A DNA stretch of 27,036 bases, taken from positions 1 through 27,036 of the forward strand of contig CAYTSD010000016.1 of assembly GCA_964440495.1 (NCBI GenBank). Reading direction: 5' to 3'. Source of the stretch: Benthortus sp964440495 (GTDB taxonomy: Archaea; Thermoproteota; Nitrososphaeria_A; Caldarchaeales; Wolframiiraptoraceae). The notes below the pieces were generated by a model. The model saw only the letters and a program-made list of their open reading frames with translations. It did not search any database and was not told the DNA's origin. Shown piece after piece: positions 7,004-15,100 of this stretch. Numbering within the stretch: position 1 is the stretch's first letter; each line of letters opens with the position of its first letter. Position numbers and translations under genes: made by a program.

Positions 7004-8236
7004 ATGCCTCAGCCCGTGGTCGAGAATATCAGGAGAGGAATCGAAGAACTTAGGGGGAGGATTCTAGACGATTATCTCAAGATACTTAGCGTTCCCGCCG
7101 TCAATCCATCGATGGGCGGTGAGGGAGAGTATAGGCGGGCTGAACTCATAGAAACCCTGTTGAAGAACAATTATGGTCTCGATGTTGAGAGGTTTGACGC
7201 CGAGGATGAGAGGGTTAAGGAAGGGCTTAGACCCAACATTGTCTCAATCATCGAGGGAGAAGAGAAGCGTAGGCTCTGGATAGTTGCACATCTTGACACG
7301 GTTCCAGAGGGAGATAGAAGCCTATGGGAGACAGACCCCTTCAAACCCATCCTCAAAGACGGCAAGATAATTGCGCGGGGAGCTGAAGACAATGGACAGG
7401 GAGTAATCTCGGCTATTCTAGCCGCCGCCCTCTTCAAGCATCTCAAGATTAAGCCTAAGCTAACCCTCGGAGTAGCTCTTGTCTCAGATGAGGAGGCTGG
7501 AAGCGACTATGGAATAAACCATCTCATAAAGCAAGGGGTATTCCGTGAAAAAGACTTAGTCATAGTTCCAGACTATGGAGACCCTGAAGGGAAGACCATA
7601 GAGATCGCTGAGAAATCTATTCTATGGTTGAAGATTAAGACGAGGGGGGTCCAGACCCATGCAAGCACACCTCACAAAGGCTTAAATGCACATAGGGTTG
7701 GGATGAGGTTCGCCACGGAACTCGACGCAGCTCTACATGAAAAATACTCAGCCTACGACCAGCTATTCGACCCACCTACATCAACCTTCGAGCCGACGAA
7801 GAAAGAGGCGAACATAGAGAATGTAAACACGATTCCAGGCACGGACGTCCTCTACTTTGACTGTAGGATTCTGCCGCAGTATCATCTCGACGAGGTTTTG
7901 GAGACCGTGAGGAGGGCTGCGGACTCTTATGGGAGGCTCTATGGAGCGGGGATAGAGGTTGAGGAGGCCATGAGGTTCGACGCCCCTCCACCAACATCTC
8001 CAGACAGCGAGGTCGTTAGGAGGCTTAGGAAGGCTCTCAAGCTCTCACGTGGAGTGGAGGCTGAGGTGAAGGGAATAGGGGGAGGAACCTGTGCAGCCCA
8101 CTTCAGACGAGCTGGACTGGAAGCAGCAGTCTGGTCAACCATAGACCTCACAGCCCATCAACCCAACGAGTACTGCTGGGTGGAGAATATCCTCAAGGAT
8201 GCGGAGGTGTTTGCCCTAGCAGCTATGCTTGAATGA
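7004..8236 (+). CDS. M20 family metallopeptidase (ArgE/DapE-like)
   Basis: This zinc-dependent amidohydrolase or peptidase of about 410 residues belongs to the ArgE/DapE/CPG2 family. The two-metal site is visible: H96 and D98 in AHLDTVPEGD, the bridging D129 in GAEDNGQG, the catalytic and ligand pair E163-E164 in SDEEAGSD, D190 in VPDYGD, and a late His in GGGTCAAHFRRAG. The dimerisation domain sits between about 210 and 320. Relatives cleave N-acyl amino acids, dipeptides or succinyl-diaminopimelate; the substrate cannot be assigned, and no lysine or arginine biosynthesis genes lie nearby. I prefer the ATG at 7004, because a TATA-like CTTATTAG at 6972-6979 lies about 28 bases before it; an in-frame GTG at 6995 would add three residues. 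Confidence 0.9.
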   Translation: MPQPVVENIRRGIEELRGRILDDYLKILSVPAVNPSMGGEGEYRRAELIETLLKNNYGLDVERFDAEDERVKEGLRPNIVSIIEGEEKRRLWIVAHLDTVPEGDRSLWETDPFKPILKDGKIIARGAEDNGQGVISAILAAALFKHLKIKPKLTLGVALVSDEEAGSDYGINHLIKQGVFREKDLVIVPDYGDPEGKTIEIAEKSILWLKIKTRGVQTHASTPHKGLNAHRVGMRFATELDAALHEKYSAYDQLFDPPTSTFEPTKKEANIENVNTIPGTDVLYFDCRILPQYHLDEVLETVRRAADSYGRLYGAGIEVEEAMRFDAPPPTSPDSEVVRRLRKALKLSRGVEAEVKGIGGGTCAAHFRRAGLEAAVWSTIDLTAHQPNEYCWVENILKDAEVFALAAMLE

Positions 8237-8244
8237 GAGTTAGG

Positions 8245-8253
8245 CTTAAAAAC
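8245..8253 (+). promoter_or_regulatory. TATA-like box for metG
   Basis: CTTAAAAAC is centred near 8249, predicting transcription start near 8275. That lies downstream of an in-frame GTG at 8266, so the GTG would be outside the transcript. The resulting leader contains the ribosome site GGGGTGA at 8286-8292. Confidence 0.45.
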
Positions 8254-8285
8254 AGGCGTTAAGAAGTGGCAGTCGAGCTGGAGAA

Positions 8286-8292
8286 GGGGTGA
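8286..8292 (+). promoter_or_regulatory. Ribosome binding site of metG pointing at a CTA codon
   Basis: GGGGTGA ends six bases before CTA at 8299, the first codon of a full-length MetG frame. This equals the spacing between GGTGA and the start in pus10, the ribbon-helix-helix gene and the Sm gene. The only nearby ATG (8292) overlaps the site itself and is in the wrong frame. Confidence 0.6.
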
Positions 8293-8298
8293 TGAGGT

Positions 8299-9984
8299 CT
8301 AGCCCGCTACATCATAACAGCCGCACTTCCCTACGCGTATGCTCCTAGACACTTCGGCCACCTAGCTGGAGCCTATCTTCCAGCAGACATCTACGCTAGA
8401 TTTAGGAGGATGATGGGAGACGAGATAGTATTCGTATGCGGAACCGATGAGAATGCCAGCAGCATAGTTATCGAGGCCATGAGGCAGGGAATCACGCCCA
8501 AGGAGCTATGCGACCGATACTATCCCCAGCAGAAGGAAGTGTTCAAGAGGCTTGGAGTAAGCTTTACCATCTTCTCGAGGACAAGTAAGCCTATACACTA
8601 TGAAACGGTTGAGGAGTTCTATAGGAGGCTCTGGGAGAAAGGCTACATCTACTCTAAGGAGGTTAAGCAGTGGTGGTGCCCAAACGATAAGATATTCCTC
8701 CCAGACCGGTTCGTGATAGGGACGTGCCCGAGATGCGGCGCACCAAACCAGTATGGAGACGTATGTGAGGTCTGCGGAGCATGGTATGAATCCTTCGAAC
8801 TCATAAACCCGAGATGCGCCCTCTGCGGAGCGAAGCCGGAGATAAAAACTAGGAAACACTTCTTCCTAAAGCTAAGCACCCTCTCAGACAAGGTCTACGA
8901 ATACGTCAAAGACAAAACATTCTGGAGGAAGGCAACCTATAACAAGACAATTGCATGGCTCAGGAAGGAGGGACTCAAAGACAAAGATATAACAAGAGAC
9001 TATGAGTGGGGGCCTCCTGCACCCTTCCCGGGCGCCCGAGGCCAAGTCATCTATAATTGGGCTGAAAATCTTCTTGGATACATTTCAGCTACAAAGGATT
9101 GGGCTGTGAATGTTTTAGGTGAGCCTGATGCTTGGAAGAGGTTCTGGCTTGATAAGGAGACGATACTCTACTGCTTCATCGGGAAGGATAACCTCTTCTT
9201 CCACACAATACTCTTCCCCGCAATCCTGATAGCGCACGGAGACTATATTCTCCCCTACAACGTGGTTGTCAACGAGTTTGTGAATCTTGAGGGTGAGAAG
9301 CTCTCAACGAGCCGCGGATGGGTTGTATGGCTTCACGACCTCCTCGCGGAATACGACCCAGACATGATAAGATACTATGCCGCGGCCATCGCCCCCGAGA
9401 ATAAGGACACGGACTTCAAGTGGCAAGACTTCGCAGAGAAGATTAACGGAGAGCTTATTGGAACCTTCGGAAACCTCGTCCACAGAGTTCTCACATTCAT
9501 CCACAGTAGGCTTGATGGTAGGGTCCCTGAGCCGCAGGAGCTTGACGACAGAGATAGAGAGATTCTTAACGAGAGGATTAAGACAGCCGAGGAGGTCAAG
9601 TCTCTGATAGAAGCCTGCGAGTTTAAGGCTGGCCTTAGGAGAATCTTGAGGCTTGCTCAGGAGGGAAACCGCTACCTAAACGAGAAGGCTCCATGGAAGA
9701 ATCCGGAGAATGTTGACACAGCGCTCCATGTCCTCGCACAGCTTGTCCTAACACTTGCGGTCATATCTTTCCCCTATCTTCCATTCACGTCGGAGAAGAT
9801 GCTCACATACCTAAACTATGGGAAGAATGCTGAAGAGCTGCGTTGGAGCGAAGCCGAGGCAACGCTTCCACCCGGCCATAAGATAGGTACGCCTAAGCCA
9901 TTGTTTAGGAAGATAACTCGCGGGGAGATTGATGTGAAGATACGTAAGCTCCAGGAGATAAAGAAAAAGGTTAGGGAGGTTTAG
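8299..9984 (+). CDS. metG: Methionyl-tRNA synthetase, apparent non-canonical start
   Basis: This class I enzyme charges tRNA-Met with methionine. Read from 8299 the frame gives 561 residues beginning (L/M)ARYIITAALPYA. It has the HIGH-equivalent HFGH at 18-21, a zinc-knuckle region with seven cysteines (C127, C143, C146, C156, C159, C173, C176), KLSTS at 334-338 in the KMSKS position, and a helical anticodon-binding domain. There is no C-terminal tRNA-binding domain of the EMAP II type. The frame has no ATG, GTG or TTG between its upstream TGA at 8293 and the ATG at 8410. Starting at 8410 would delete the HFGH motif, which is essential in this family. The Shine-Dalgarno site points to CTA at 8299. 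Either initiation is non-canonical or the sequence has a local error. It converges on ftsZ with a four-base overlap. Confidence 0.9.
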   Translation, partial: LARYIITAALPYAYAPRHFGHLAGAYLPADIYARFRRMMGDEIVFVCGTDENASSIVIEAMRQGITPKELCDRYYPQQKEVFKRLGVSFTIFSRTSKPIHYETVEEFYRRLWEKGYIYSKEVKQWWCPNDKIFLPDRFVIGTCPRCGAPNQYGDVCEVCGAWYESFELINPRCALCGAKPEIKTRKHFFLKLSTLSDKVYEYVKDKTFWRKATYNKTIAWLRKEGLKDKDITRDYEWGPPAPFPGARGQVIYNWAENLLGYISATKDWAVNVLGEPDAWKRFWLDKETILYCFIGKDNLFFHTILFPAILIAHGDYILPYNVVVNEFVNLEGEKLSTSRGWVVWLHDLLAEYDPDMIRYYAAAIAPENKDTDFKWQDFAEKINGELIGTFGNLVHRVLTFIHSRLDGRVPEPQELDDRDREILNERIKTAEEVKSLIEACEFKAGLRRILRLAQEGNRYLNEKAPWKNPENVDTALHVLAQLVLTLAVISFPYLPFTSEKMLTYLNYGKNAEELRWSEAEATLPPGHKIGTPKPLFRKITRGEIDVKIRKLQEIKKKVREV

Positions 9985-11048
9985 CTGAGGGTTTTTATCC
10001 CCAGCTCTTCCATAATTTTTTCCAGTTCATCTTCACTAAAGCCTTCCCTCTCTTTCTCTACCACCTCCTGTACAGCTTTCTCCTTAAGTCCATCGCTTTT
10101 CACGCCTGTGAGGATTAGAGAAACTTGAATCGATGAGTTCATTGAGCTGTCGATGCGTGCTCCCCAGATTACCAGCGCCTCCTCGCCCATGAGTTCAGCG
10201 ATTATCTCGGCGGGTCTAGCGGCTTCGCTTATCTTCATGTCCTCGCCTCCCGTGACGTGAACTATTGCGCCCGTTAATCCCTCATAGCTTACGTCTAGAA
10301 GCGGTGTCTGGAGAGCTGTGAATGTCGCCTCCTCAGCCCTGTTCGGAGTCGAGGATTTCCCTATCCCGAGGGCGGCCAAGTTTCCACGCATCATTATTGT
10401 CCTGAAGTCGGAGTAGTCTATGTTGATTAGACTCGGCCTAGCAATCGACTCGGTTATGCTCATAATCATGCTGCTTATCACTTCATCGGATATCGAGAAG
10501 GCTGTCTTCAGGCTATACTGTGGATAGAGGTCGAGAAGCTTGTTGTTGTCTATTGCGACGACTGTGTGGCAGTTCCTCCTCATCTCCTCCAATCCCTGGA
10601 GCGCTATACGTTTCCTAACGTTTCCCTCGAACTTGAAGGGGAGGGTTACTACGCCGATTACGACTGCGCCGACCTCCTTCGCAACCTCAGCTATGAGTGG
10701 AGCTCCACCCGTCCCTGTTCCGCCGCCGAGACCCGCTGAGACGAAGACTATGTCTGAGCCGCTTAAAGCATCTCTAATCTCATCTATGGATTCCTCCGCC
10801 GCCTGCCTTCCCATGGAGGGGTCTCCACCCGCTCCACGAAACCTTGTAACAGTTTTCCCCAGAATTATCTTCCGATGGGCCTCTATCAGGTCTAGGTGCT
10901 GAGCATCGGTGTTAGCTGCAACGATCTTCACACCCTTAAGCTTCATAGAGGTTAATCTGTTGGCTGTGTTGCAGCCTGCTCCACCGACACCTATCAGAAC
11001 AATCTTTACCTCATCTTCCGGTGGGATTATAATTGGGTCTTCATTCAC
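9981..11048 (-). CDS. ftsZ: Cell division GTPase FtsZ
   Basis: This 355-residue tubulin-family GTPase forms the division ring at the inner membrane face. It has the N-terminal nucleotide loop GVGGAGCNT (20-28), the tubulin signature GGGTGTG (108-114) and the T7 synergy loop NIDYSDF (209-215), whose acidic residues complete the GTPase site of the next subunit. All key elements are intact, so this is a true FtsZ rather than a CetZ. The C-terminus is acidic and helical (FSEDELEKIMEEL). The start is GTG at 11048, overlapping the stop of the ribbon-helix-helix gene just upstream, so the two are surely cotranscribed. Its stop overlaps that of metG by four bases. Whether it corresponds to FtsZ1 or FtsZ2 of two-FtsZ archaea cannot be decided here. 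Confidence 0.97.
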   Translation of the reverse strand: MNEDPIIIPPEDEVKIVLIGVGGAGCNTANRLTSMKLKGVKIVAANTDAQHLDLIEAHRKIILGKTVTRFRGAGGDPSMGRQAAEESIDEIRDALSGSDIVFVSAGLGGGTGTGGAPLIAEVAKEVGAVVIGVVTLPFKFEGNVRKRIALQGLEEMRRNCHTVVAIDNNKLLDLYPQYSLKTAFSISDEVISSMIMSITESIARPSLINIDYSDFRTIMMRGNLAALGIGKSSTPNRAEEATFTALQTPLLDVSYEGLTGAIVHVTGGEDMKISEAARPAEIIAELMGEEALVIWGARIDSSMNSSIQVSLILTGVKSDGLKEKAVQEVVEKEREGFSEDELEKIMEELGIKTLS

Positions 11049-11187
11049 TTATGACTGCCTCCTCTCTTATAAAGTCTCTGACAGCCATCCGTATTGCCTC
11101 AGCCCTGTTAGGGTAGATTCTCCTCCTAACAAGCTCGTCGATGGCCTCAATGTACACTTCTGGAAGATGAACCGTTACAACCTTCAC
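11041..11187 (-). CDS. Small ribbon-helix-helix (CopG-type) regulator upstream of ftsZ
   Basis: This 48-residue protein starts MKVVTVHLPEVYIEAIDELV and continues with RRRIYPNRAEAIRMAVRDFI. A basic beta strand followed by two helices with a PNRAEAIR turn is the ribbon-helix-helix fold, which binds DNA as a dimer. It starts at GTG 11187, six bases after a strong GGAGGTGA (11194-11201). Its TGA (11041-11043) overlaps the GTG of ftsZ (11046-11048), so translation is coupled. In haloarchaea a small protein of this kind, CdrS, is encoded just upstream of ftsZ2 and regulates division genes. By size, fold and position this looks like the counterpart, though orthology is inference. The gene is short enough to be missed by length cut-offs. 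Confidence 0.9.
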   Translation of the reverse strand: MKVVTVHLPEVYIEAIDELVRRRIYPNRAEAIRMAVRDFIREEAVISE

Positions 11188-11193
11188 ACCTAT

Positions 11194-11201
11194 TCACCTC
11201 C
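11194..11201 (-). promoter_or_regulatory. Strong Shine-Dalgarno site of the ribbon-helix-helix/ftsZ operon
   Basis: GGAGGTGA on the minus strand is an eight-base match to the archaeal consensus and ends six bases before GTG 11187. It is the strongest ribosome site I see in the window. A TATA-like TTTTATT lies about 40 bases further upstream (near 11240-11246), giving a leader of roughly 30 bases. Confidence 0.75.
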
Positions 11202-11339
11202 TTTCTAACGTCCAGTCAGTTCGCTGAAAGTGCGAGAATAAAATCTGTTAATAATACCCATGTATCCTCCGTGCAACTATCCTACATGATTTTCCATGGC
11301 CACTTAATGCAAAAAATGATTAAAGCCTAGCTTCAAAAC

Positions 11340-11348
11340 ATTATTTTT
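11340..11348 (+). promoter_or_regulatory. TATA-like box for Toprim gene
   Basis: ATTATTTTT is centred about 27 bases before the ATG at 11371, which fits a leaderless transcript beginning at that ATG. It is the main reason for preferring 11371 over the in-frame TTG at 11347, which lies inside the box. Confidence 0.5.
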
Positions 11349-11370
11349 GGTCGGTAAAGGCGAGCTACGT

Positions 11371-11763
11371 ATGGCCAAGAAATATCGGAAAGGGTTGGAA
11401 GATTTCCCGAGAATCCTCGAGATACTCGTAGATGAATCTGCGAAGGGGGTTCCAATAGTGGTTGAAGGGGTCAGAGATAAGGCTGCACTCCGCAAGATAG
11501 GCGTCAAGGGGGAGATAATAGTGTTTAGGTCGTTTAAAAGCCTCAGAGAATACTTCGAGACGCGGGATATAAGATGCGTAATCCTCCTACTTGACTTAGA
11601 TTCAGAAGGCGAACGGATGACTATGATTGCTAAGAAGACTCTGGAAGGAGTTGTAAAAAACATCGACACAAGCCTATGGAAAAGATTAAAGAAATTCCGA
11701 AACATCGGGTTAACGGAGATAGAGTCTTTACCAATCTTCGCGGAGAGAATAAACATTCGCTGA
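11371..11763 (+). CDS. Small Toprim-domain protein (UPF0292-like)
   Basis: This 130-residue protein consists almost entirely of a Toprim fold, the metal-binding domain of topoisomerases, primases and OLD nucleases. The conserved glutamate is E32 in VVEGVRDK and the acidic pair is D75 and D77 in LLLDLDSEGER. Stand-alone archaeal proteins of this size are usually filed as UPF0292. Their biochemical role is unknown to me; nicking, RNA processing or nucleotide binding are possible. It is divergent from the ribbon-helix-helix/ftsZ operon and ends 39 bases before the convergent signal peptidase gene. The start at ATG 11371 is chosen because the TATA-like box sits about 27 bases upstream. Confidence 0.85.
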   Translation: MAKKYRKGLEDFPRILEILVDESAKGVPIVVEGVRDKAALRKIGVKGEIIVFRSFKSLREYFETRDIRCVILLLDLDSEGERMTMIAKKTLEGVVKNIDTSLWKRLKKFRNIGLTEIESLPIFAERINIR

Positions 11764-11802
11764 GGAGAGCTTTAAACCCTCTTATGAAACTTTCAGCAAA
11801 GC

Positions 11803-12357
11803 CTAATCCTCTTTCCCCCTACCTAGGGTTAGGTCTCTAATTAGAAAAGCTACATTCAGAACTATTAGAGCTATAAGTAGAATTCTACCATAGGGTGGAT
11901 AGATCTCTCCTCTAAGGAAGAGTGAAGCATATCCTATTCCAGTCCAGTAGGGTATCCTGAACCCTGTCCATCTCCCAACTATGTTTTCAGGCGGCACGGG
12001 AGACCAGAAATCTGTTCCAGGATTCGCATCCCCCTTTGTCAGGAATCCTCCATCAAGTCTCGCAACAGCTCTATGAACTATAAGCTCATCTGAGCCAGGC
12101 TTATAGAATACTATTACATCACCGTTGAACCCCGTTCTTATGTCCTCTGGCTTAACGTTCTCGTCTATCAGTATCACGTCTCCTACCATTAGGGTAGGCT
12201 CCATGCTTCCACTCTTAACCACTAGAAGTGGGAAAACTCTTCCAGTATAGTTATAGAGCAGCACCACGGAAAGCATAGTGAGAAGTAGGAGTAGGGTTAT
12301 GAAGGTAGCCCAGCTCAGTATCTTGTCTCTTCTAGTTCTCCCTCCTCCCTCACTCAT
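11803..12357 (-). CDS. Signal peptidase I, archaeal/ER type
   Basis: This 184-residue membrane protease removes signal peptides from exported proteins. A transmembrane segment lies near 14-35, the catalytic serine is S51 in KSGSMEPTL, and H95 in IVHRAV replaces the bacterial lysine, as in archaeal and eukaryotic Sec11-type enzymes. The conserved acidic region KGDANPGTD is at 108-116. A second hydrophobic helix occupies about 158-174 and ends in a charged tail. ATG 12357 follows the TAA of the large surface-protein gene by one base (TAA-G-ATG). An upstream in-frame start at 12399 would only lengthen it into that gene. The tight coupling suggests co-translation with its likely substrate; it could also be the general signal peptidase. 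Confidence 0.93.
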   Translation of the reverse strand: MSEGGGRTRRDKILSWATFITLLLLLTMLSVVLLYNYTGRVFPLLVVKSGSMEPTLMVGDVILIDENVKPEDIRTGFNGDVIVFYKPGSDELIVHRAVARLDGGFLTKGDANPGTDFWSPVPPENIVGRWTGFRIPYWTGIGYASLFLRGEIYPPYGRILLIALIVLNVAFLIRDLTLGRGKED

Positions 12358-12358
12358 C

Positions 12359-15070
12359 TTAGATTCTTGGAACCTTCCGCCTCCTCCTAGGTCTTCCACC
12401 TCTCCTCCCCGCCTTCATCCCTTTAACCGACTTCAAAACCACCAACACCGCTACAGCTATATTTACTAAGGCTGCAGCCATTATTGTTATGAAGTTTGAC
12501 CCTGATTCGACGCCGGGATAAAGTATGTTGACGAGCGTGTTTCCCTTCAACTCTTTAACATAGTTTATCGTAGTGTTTCCGTAGTTTATTTGGAAGGTGT
12601 AGGAGCCCTTTGGTAGAAGCATCATTACGTGACCCTTCTCGTCGCTGGCTGCTTCTCCAACTTTTCCAAGCTTATCCTTCGCAATTATCTCAGCTCCCTT
12701 CACAGGATTTCTTGAGATATCGTAGATTGTCATACCGAATACATAGACGTTTGTCTTGAGTGTAAGCTCTTTCATCGGCTCCTCTAGATAGAGAGTCTTA
12801 TCGCCGACTGTTCTACCTCTGAACTCTATCTTGATGTGAACTTCCCCCTCGGGAAGCCTTTCAGTGAAGATGTTCTCCTCTATTAGATTGTGGGATGCAA
12901 CTGGCTCTCCGTTGACATACACCTCCGCAACGCCGTCTCTCAAGGGTTCATCATCTCCTCTTAGAACACTCACAGTTAAGCTATGAACCCTCGCCACAAA
13001 GGTGACAGATTTCTCATCAACGTTTAAGTCGAATTCGGATGGGTCGGTCTTAACTTCTACATCTCTGTAGAGGAGCTTGACGTAGATTGTGCTGTTGGGG
13101 AGGTTTTTGACCCTCGCCTCTCCAGCTTCATTCAGTTCTACCTCTATATCCCTGTCCCCTACCGTGAGGACGGCTGTTCCACCGTCAAGAGGCTTCTTAA
13201 CGGAATCAACGAACTTCAGTCTGGCGTCAAGCACCCCAACCGCCTTCAAATCTATTTCAGGAGTTACTGTTGAAACCTCTAGGCTTGTATCAAGAACCTT
13301 GAATCCATAGTACCATGCCGTGAGCTTATAAACTGTTAATGGAAGGTTTTCTAGAAGAGCTTCTCCATCATCCCCGCTTACAAACTCTTTCTTAAATGCT
13401 CCAGCTTGAAGTCTCACATTCACTCCAGGTAGGGCATCCTCTTGGTCACTGTCATAGATTCTCAAGACAATATCTGTCATGGATGCTTGAAGCGTCAAAT
13501 TCATGTCGGATTTCAGGTCTATCTCTTTCTCCCCAACTTTAATTTCGTCAAAAAATACTGTGAGCCTGTAGCTTGTTGGGAGAAGAGGATTCGAGGAACC
13601 CCTACCATCCTTACCTGTCTTAAATAATGTCACTTGGGTTCCATTCATAAGTTCAACCGATATATCCGCGCTAAGAGGTTTTCCCTTAAGATTAGTTACG
13701 TAAACATTTACCTTATAGCTGGTAAGAGGTAGGGTTACTTCCTGATCTTCTTTGGATATCGTTATGCCGTCTTTCCCTCCAACTTTTGAATCGTCGAAGA
13801 ATAGTTCAGCCGAGTAGTCTGAGGCGGATGGAACGTTTTCAATAACTGCTTTCCCTCCCCTCATCTTGAATCTGAATTCAAGTCCGCTTCTCTTCAAAGT
13901 GCCTTTAAGATATTTAGCCATCGTCTCATTGGCAAGTCCCGTTGTGTTAACTTTTAAGGTGATGTCGTAGAACTTTCCATTTACTTTTCCAAGAGATGTT
14001 TCCTTCTTCACCTCGTAGGTTGCTGAGTATACTGTTAGGTCTCCGAGGGTTACTCGGAGTGTGAAGTTCATTATTGGAACGTGGCCGAAGGAGAGTGTTC
14101 CATCCGTTGTTTCCGCCTCTGCGACGAGGATGTCTCCGCTCCCCCTCAGCTCACCTCTCAAATTAAATTGGTCTCCAGCGATAACATCCTTTCCATCAGC
14201 ATCATAGACTGTCACGTTAAGCCTAACAGCGTTCACCATTAAATCCATCTCCGTGTCGTCGAGTACGTTAAGTATCTTTGAGTCACTTTTACGAACTACG
14301 TATTCCTTGAATTTTGCCTCAACATAGTATTTGCCCTTTGGGACGAGTTTTAGGATTGCTTCCCCGTTTTCATCTGAGGTTGCGGTGCTCACCGGAGGCT
14401 CGTCAAGCTCCCTTCTAATGGAGACCACGACGTTTTCCACGGGTTTTTGGTCTATGTCCTTAACTCTTACAGTAACCCTGTACAGTGAGAGGTGGAGTGT
14501 CGTCTCCTGGTTCCCGAGGCTAAGGCTCTTCGTCCCCTCATCATAGGTGCGATCCTTATAGTATACCTTCACGTGATACTCCCCTACGGGGAGGGGGCCG
14601 AAGACTATCTTTCCATCTGAGCCTGTTAAGCCGCTGAAGGTTACGGAATCGTTGAGTTGATGTGTTAATGTAACGTTTGCATCCTTGACGGGGTCTCTTC
14701 CCTCACTGTCATAGACTCTAATAGTCCACTTACTTAGAACGTCGACCTGTACGGTGTGGTCGGGTAGGTCATCATAAACGAAATGTTTGTTATAGACCTT
14801 GTATCCTGGAGGGTAGTAGACTTTCATGGTGTAGGTCTCGTTATGGATTATTGTTGGGGTTACTTGTCCACTACTATCCGTGGTTCCCCGAAATATCCTA
14901 ACCCCGCTAGTTACGTTATAGACCTCCACTATTGCTCCCTGCAGTGGCTTATCGTCAAGGGTTTTGATGGTTATGGTAAGTTGTTCTGGCTGTATGGCTG
15001 AGACCTCCGTCAGCGTCAGTGGGGCTAGGGCTATTAGGAGCGTTGCCAAGAGAAGCGCAGCTGTCTTCAT
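12359..15070 (-). CDS. Large membrane-anchored surface protein with ten beta-sandwich repeats
   Basis: This protein has 903 residues from ATG 15070. A Sec-type signal peptide (about 1-26, hydrophobic core ALLLATLLIALAP, ending near VSA) leads into about ten tandem units of 75-85 residues. Each opens with a strand such as WTIRVYD or YKVNVYV, followed by a KP/DP turn and then a G-rich turn (DSSGQV, DENGEA, DEKGHV). This is the pattern of carboxypeptidase-regulatory-like or transthyretin/Ig-like beta sandwiches. A single transmembrane helix (about 859-879) and a strongly basic tail (GRRGGRPRRRRK) anchor it with the repeats outside. It has no catalytic motif, so adhesion, S-layer support or binding are inferences. 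A TTG at 15079 is an alternative start. A signal peptidase gene follows one base after its stop. Confidence 0.85.
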   Translation of the reverse strand: MKTAALLLATLLIALAPLTLTEVSAIQPEQLTITIKTLDDKPLQGAIVEVYNVTSGVRIFRGTTDSSGQVTPTIIHNETYTMKVYYPPGYKVYNKHFVYDDLPDHTVQVDVLSKWTIRVYDSEGRDPVKDANVTLTHQLNDSVTFSGLTGSDGKIVFGPLPVGEYHVKVYYKDRTYDEGTKSLSLGNQETTLHLSLYRVTVRVKDIDQKPVENVVVSIRRELDEPPVSTATSDENGEAILKLVPKGKYYVEAKFKEYVVRKSDSKILNVLDDTEMDLMVNAVRLNVTVYDADGKDVIAGDQFNLRGELRGSGDILVAEAETTDGTLSFGHVPIMNFTLRVTLGDLTVYSATYEVKKETSLGKVNGKFYDITLKVNTTGLANETMAKYLKGTLKRSGLEFRFKMRGGKAVIENVPSASDYSAELFFDDSKVGGKDGITISKEDQEVTLPLTSYKVNVYVTNLKGKPLSADISVELMNGTQVTLFKTGKDGRGSSNPLLPTSYRLTVFFDEIKVGEKEIDLKSDMNLTLQASMTDIVLRIYDSDQEDALPGVNVRLQAGAFKKEFVSGDDGEALLENLPLTVYKLTAWYYGFKVLDTSLEVSTVTPEIDLKAVGVLDARLKFVDSVKKPLDGGTAVLTVGDRDIEVELNEAGEARVKNLPNSTIYVKLLYRDVEVKTDPSEFDLNVDEKSVTFVARVHSLTVSVLRGDDEPLRDGVAEVYVNGEPVASHNLIEENIFTERLPEGEVHIKIEFRGRTVGDKTLYLEEPMKELTLKTNVYVFGMTIYDISRNPVKGAEIIAKDKLGKVGEAASDEKGHVMMLLPKGSYTFQINYGNTTINYVKELKGNTLVNILYPGVESGSNFITIMAAALVNIAVAVLVVLKSVKGMKAGRRGGRPRRRRKVPRI

Positions 15071-15100
15071 GCCTCTCAACTAGTCTCGAGATTGTAAGGG

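Noticed and set aside
8292..8348. ATG 8292 as the start of metG
   Set aside because: It is out of frame with MetG, stops after 18 codons, and overlaps the Shine-Dalgarno site.
8410..9984. ATG 8410 as the start of metG
   Set aside because: It would remove the HFGH motif and the whole first strand of the catalytic fold, which are clearly encoded just upstream in the same frame.
11216..11227. TCAG-TTCG-CTGA palindrome upstream of the ribbon-helix-helix gene as an operator
   Set aside because: The arms are only four bases; without a second copy or conservation it is not distinguishable from chance.
11304..11756. 150-codon open frame antisense to the Toprim gene
   Set aside because: The plus strand shows clear Toprim motifs; the antisense frame has none and is serine-rich.
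12359..12399. Longer signal peptidase start at 12399
   Set aside because: It would extend into the surface-protein gene with a glycine-rich tail; ATG 12357, one base after that gene's stop, is simpler.
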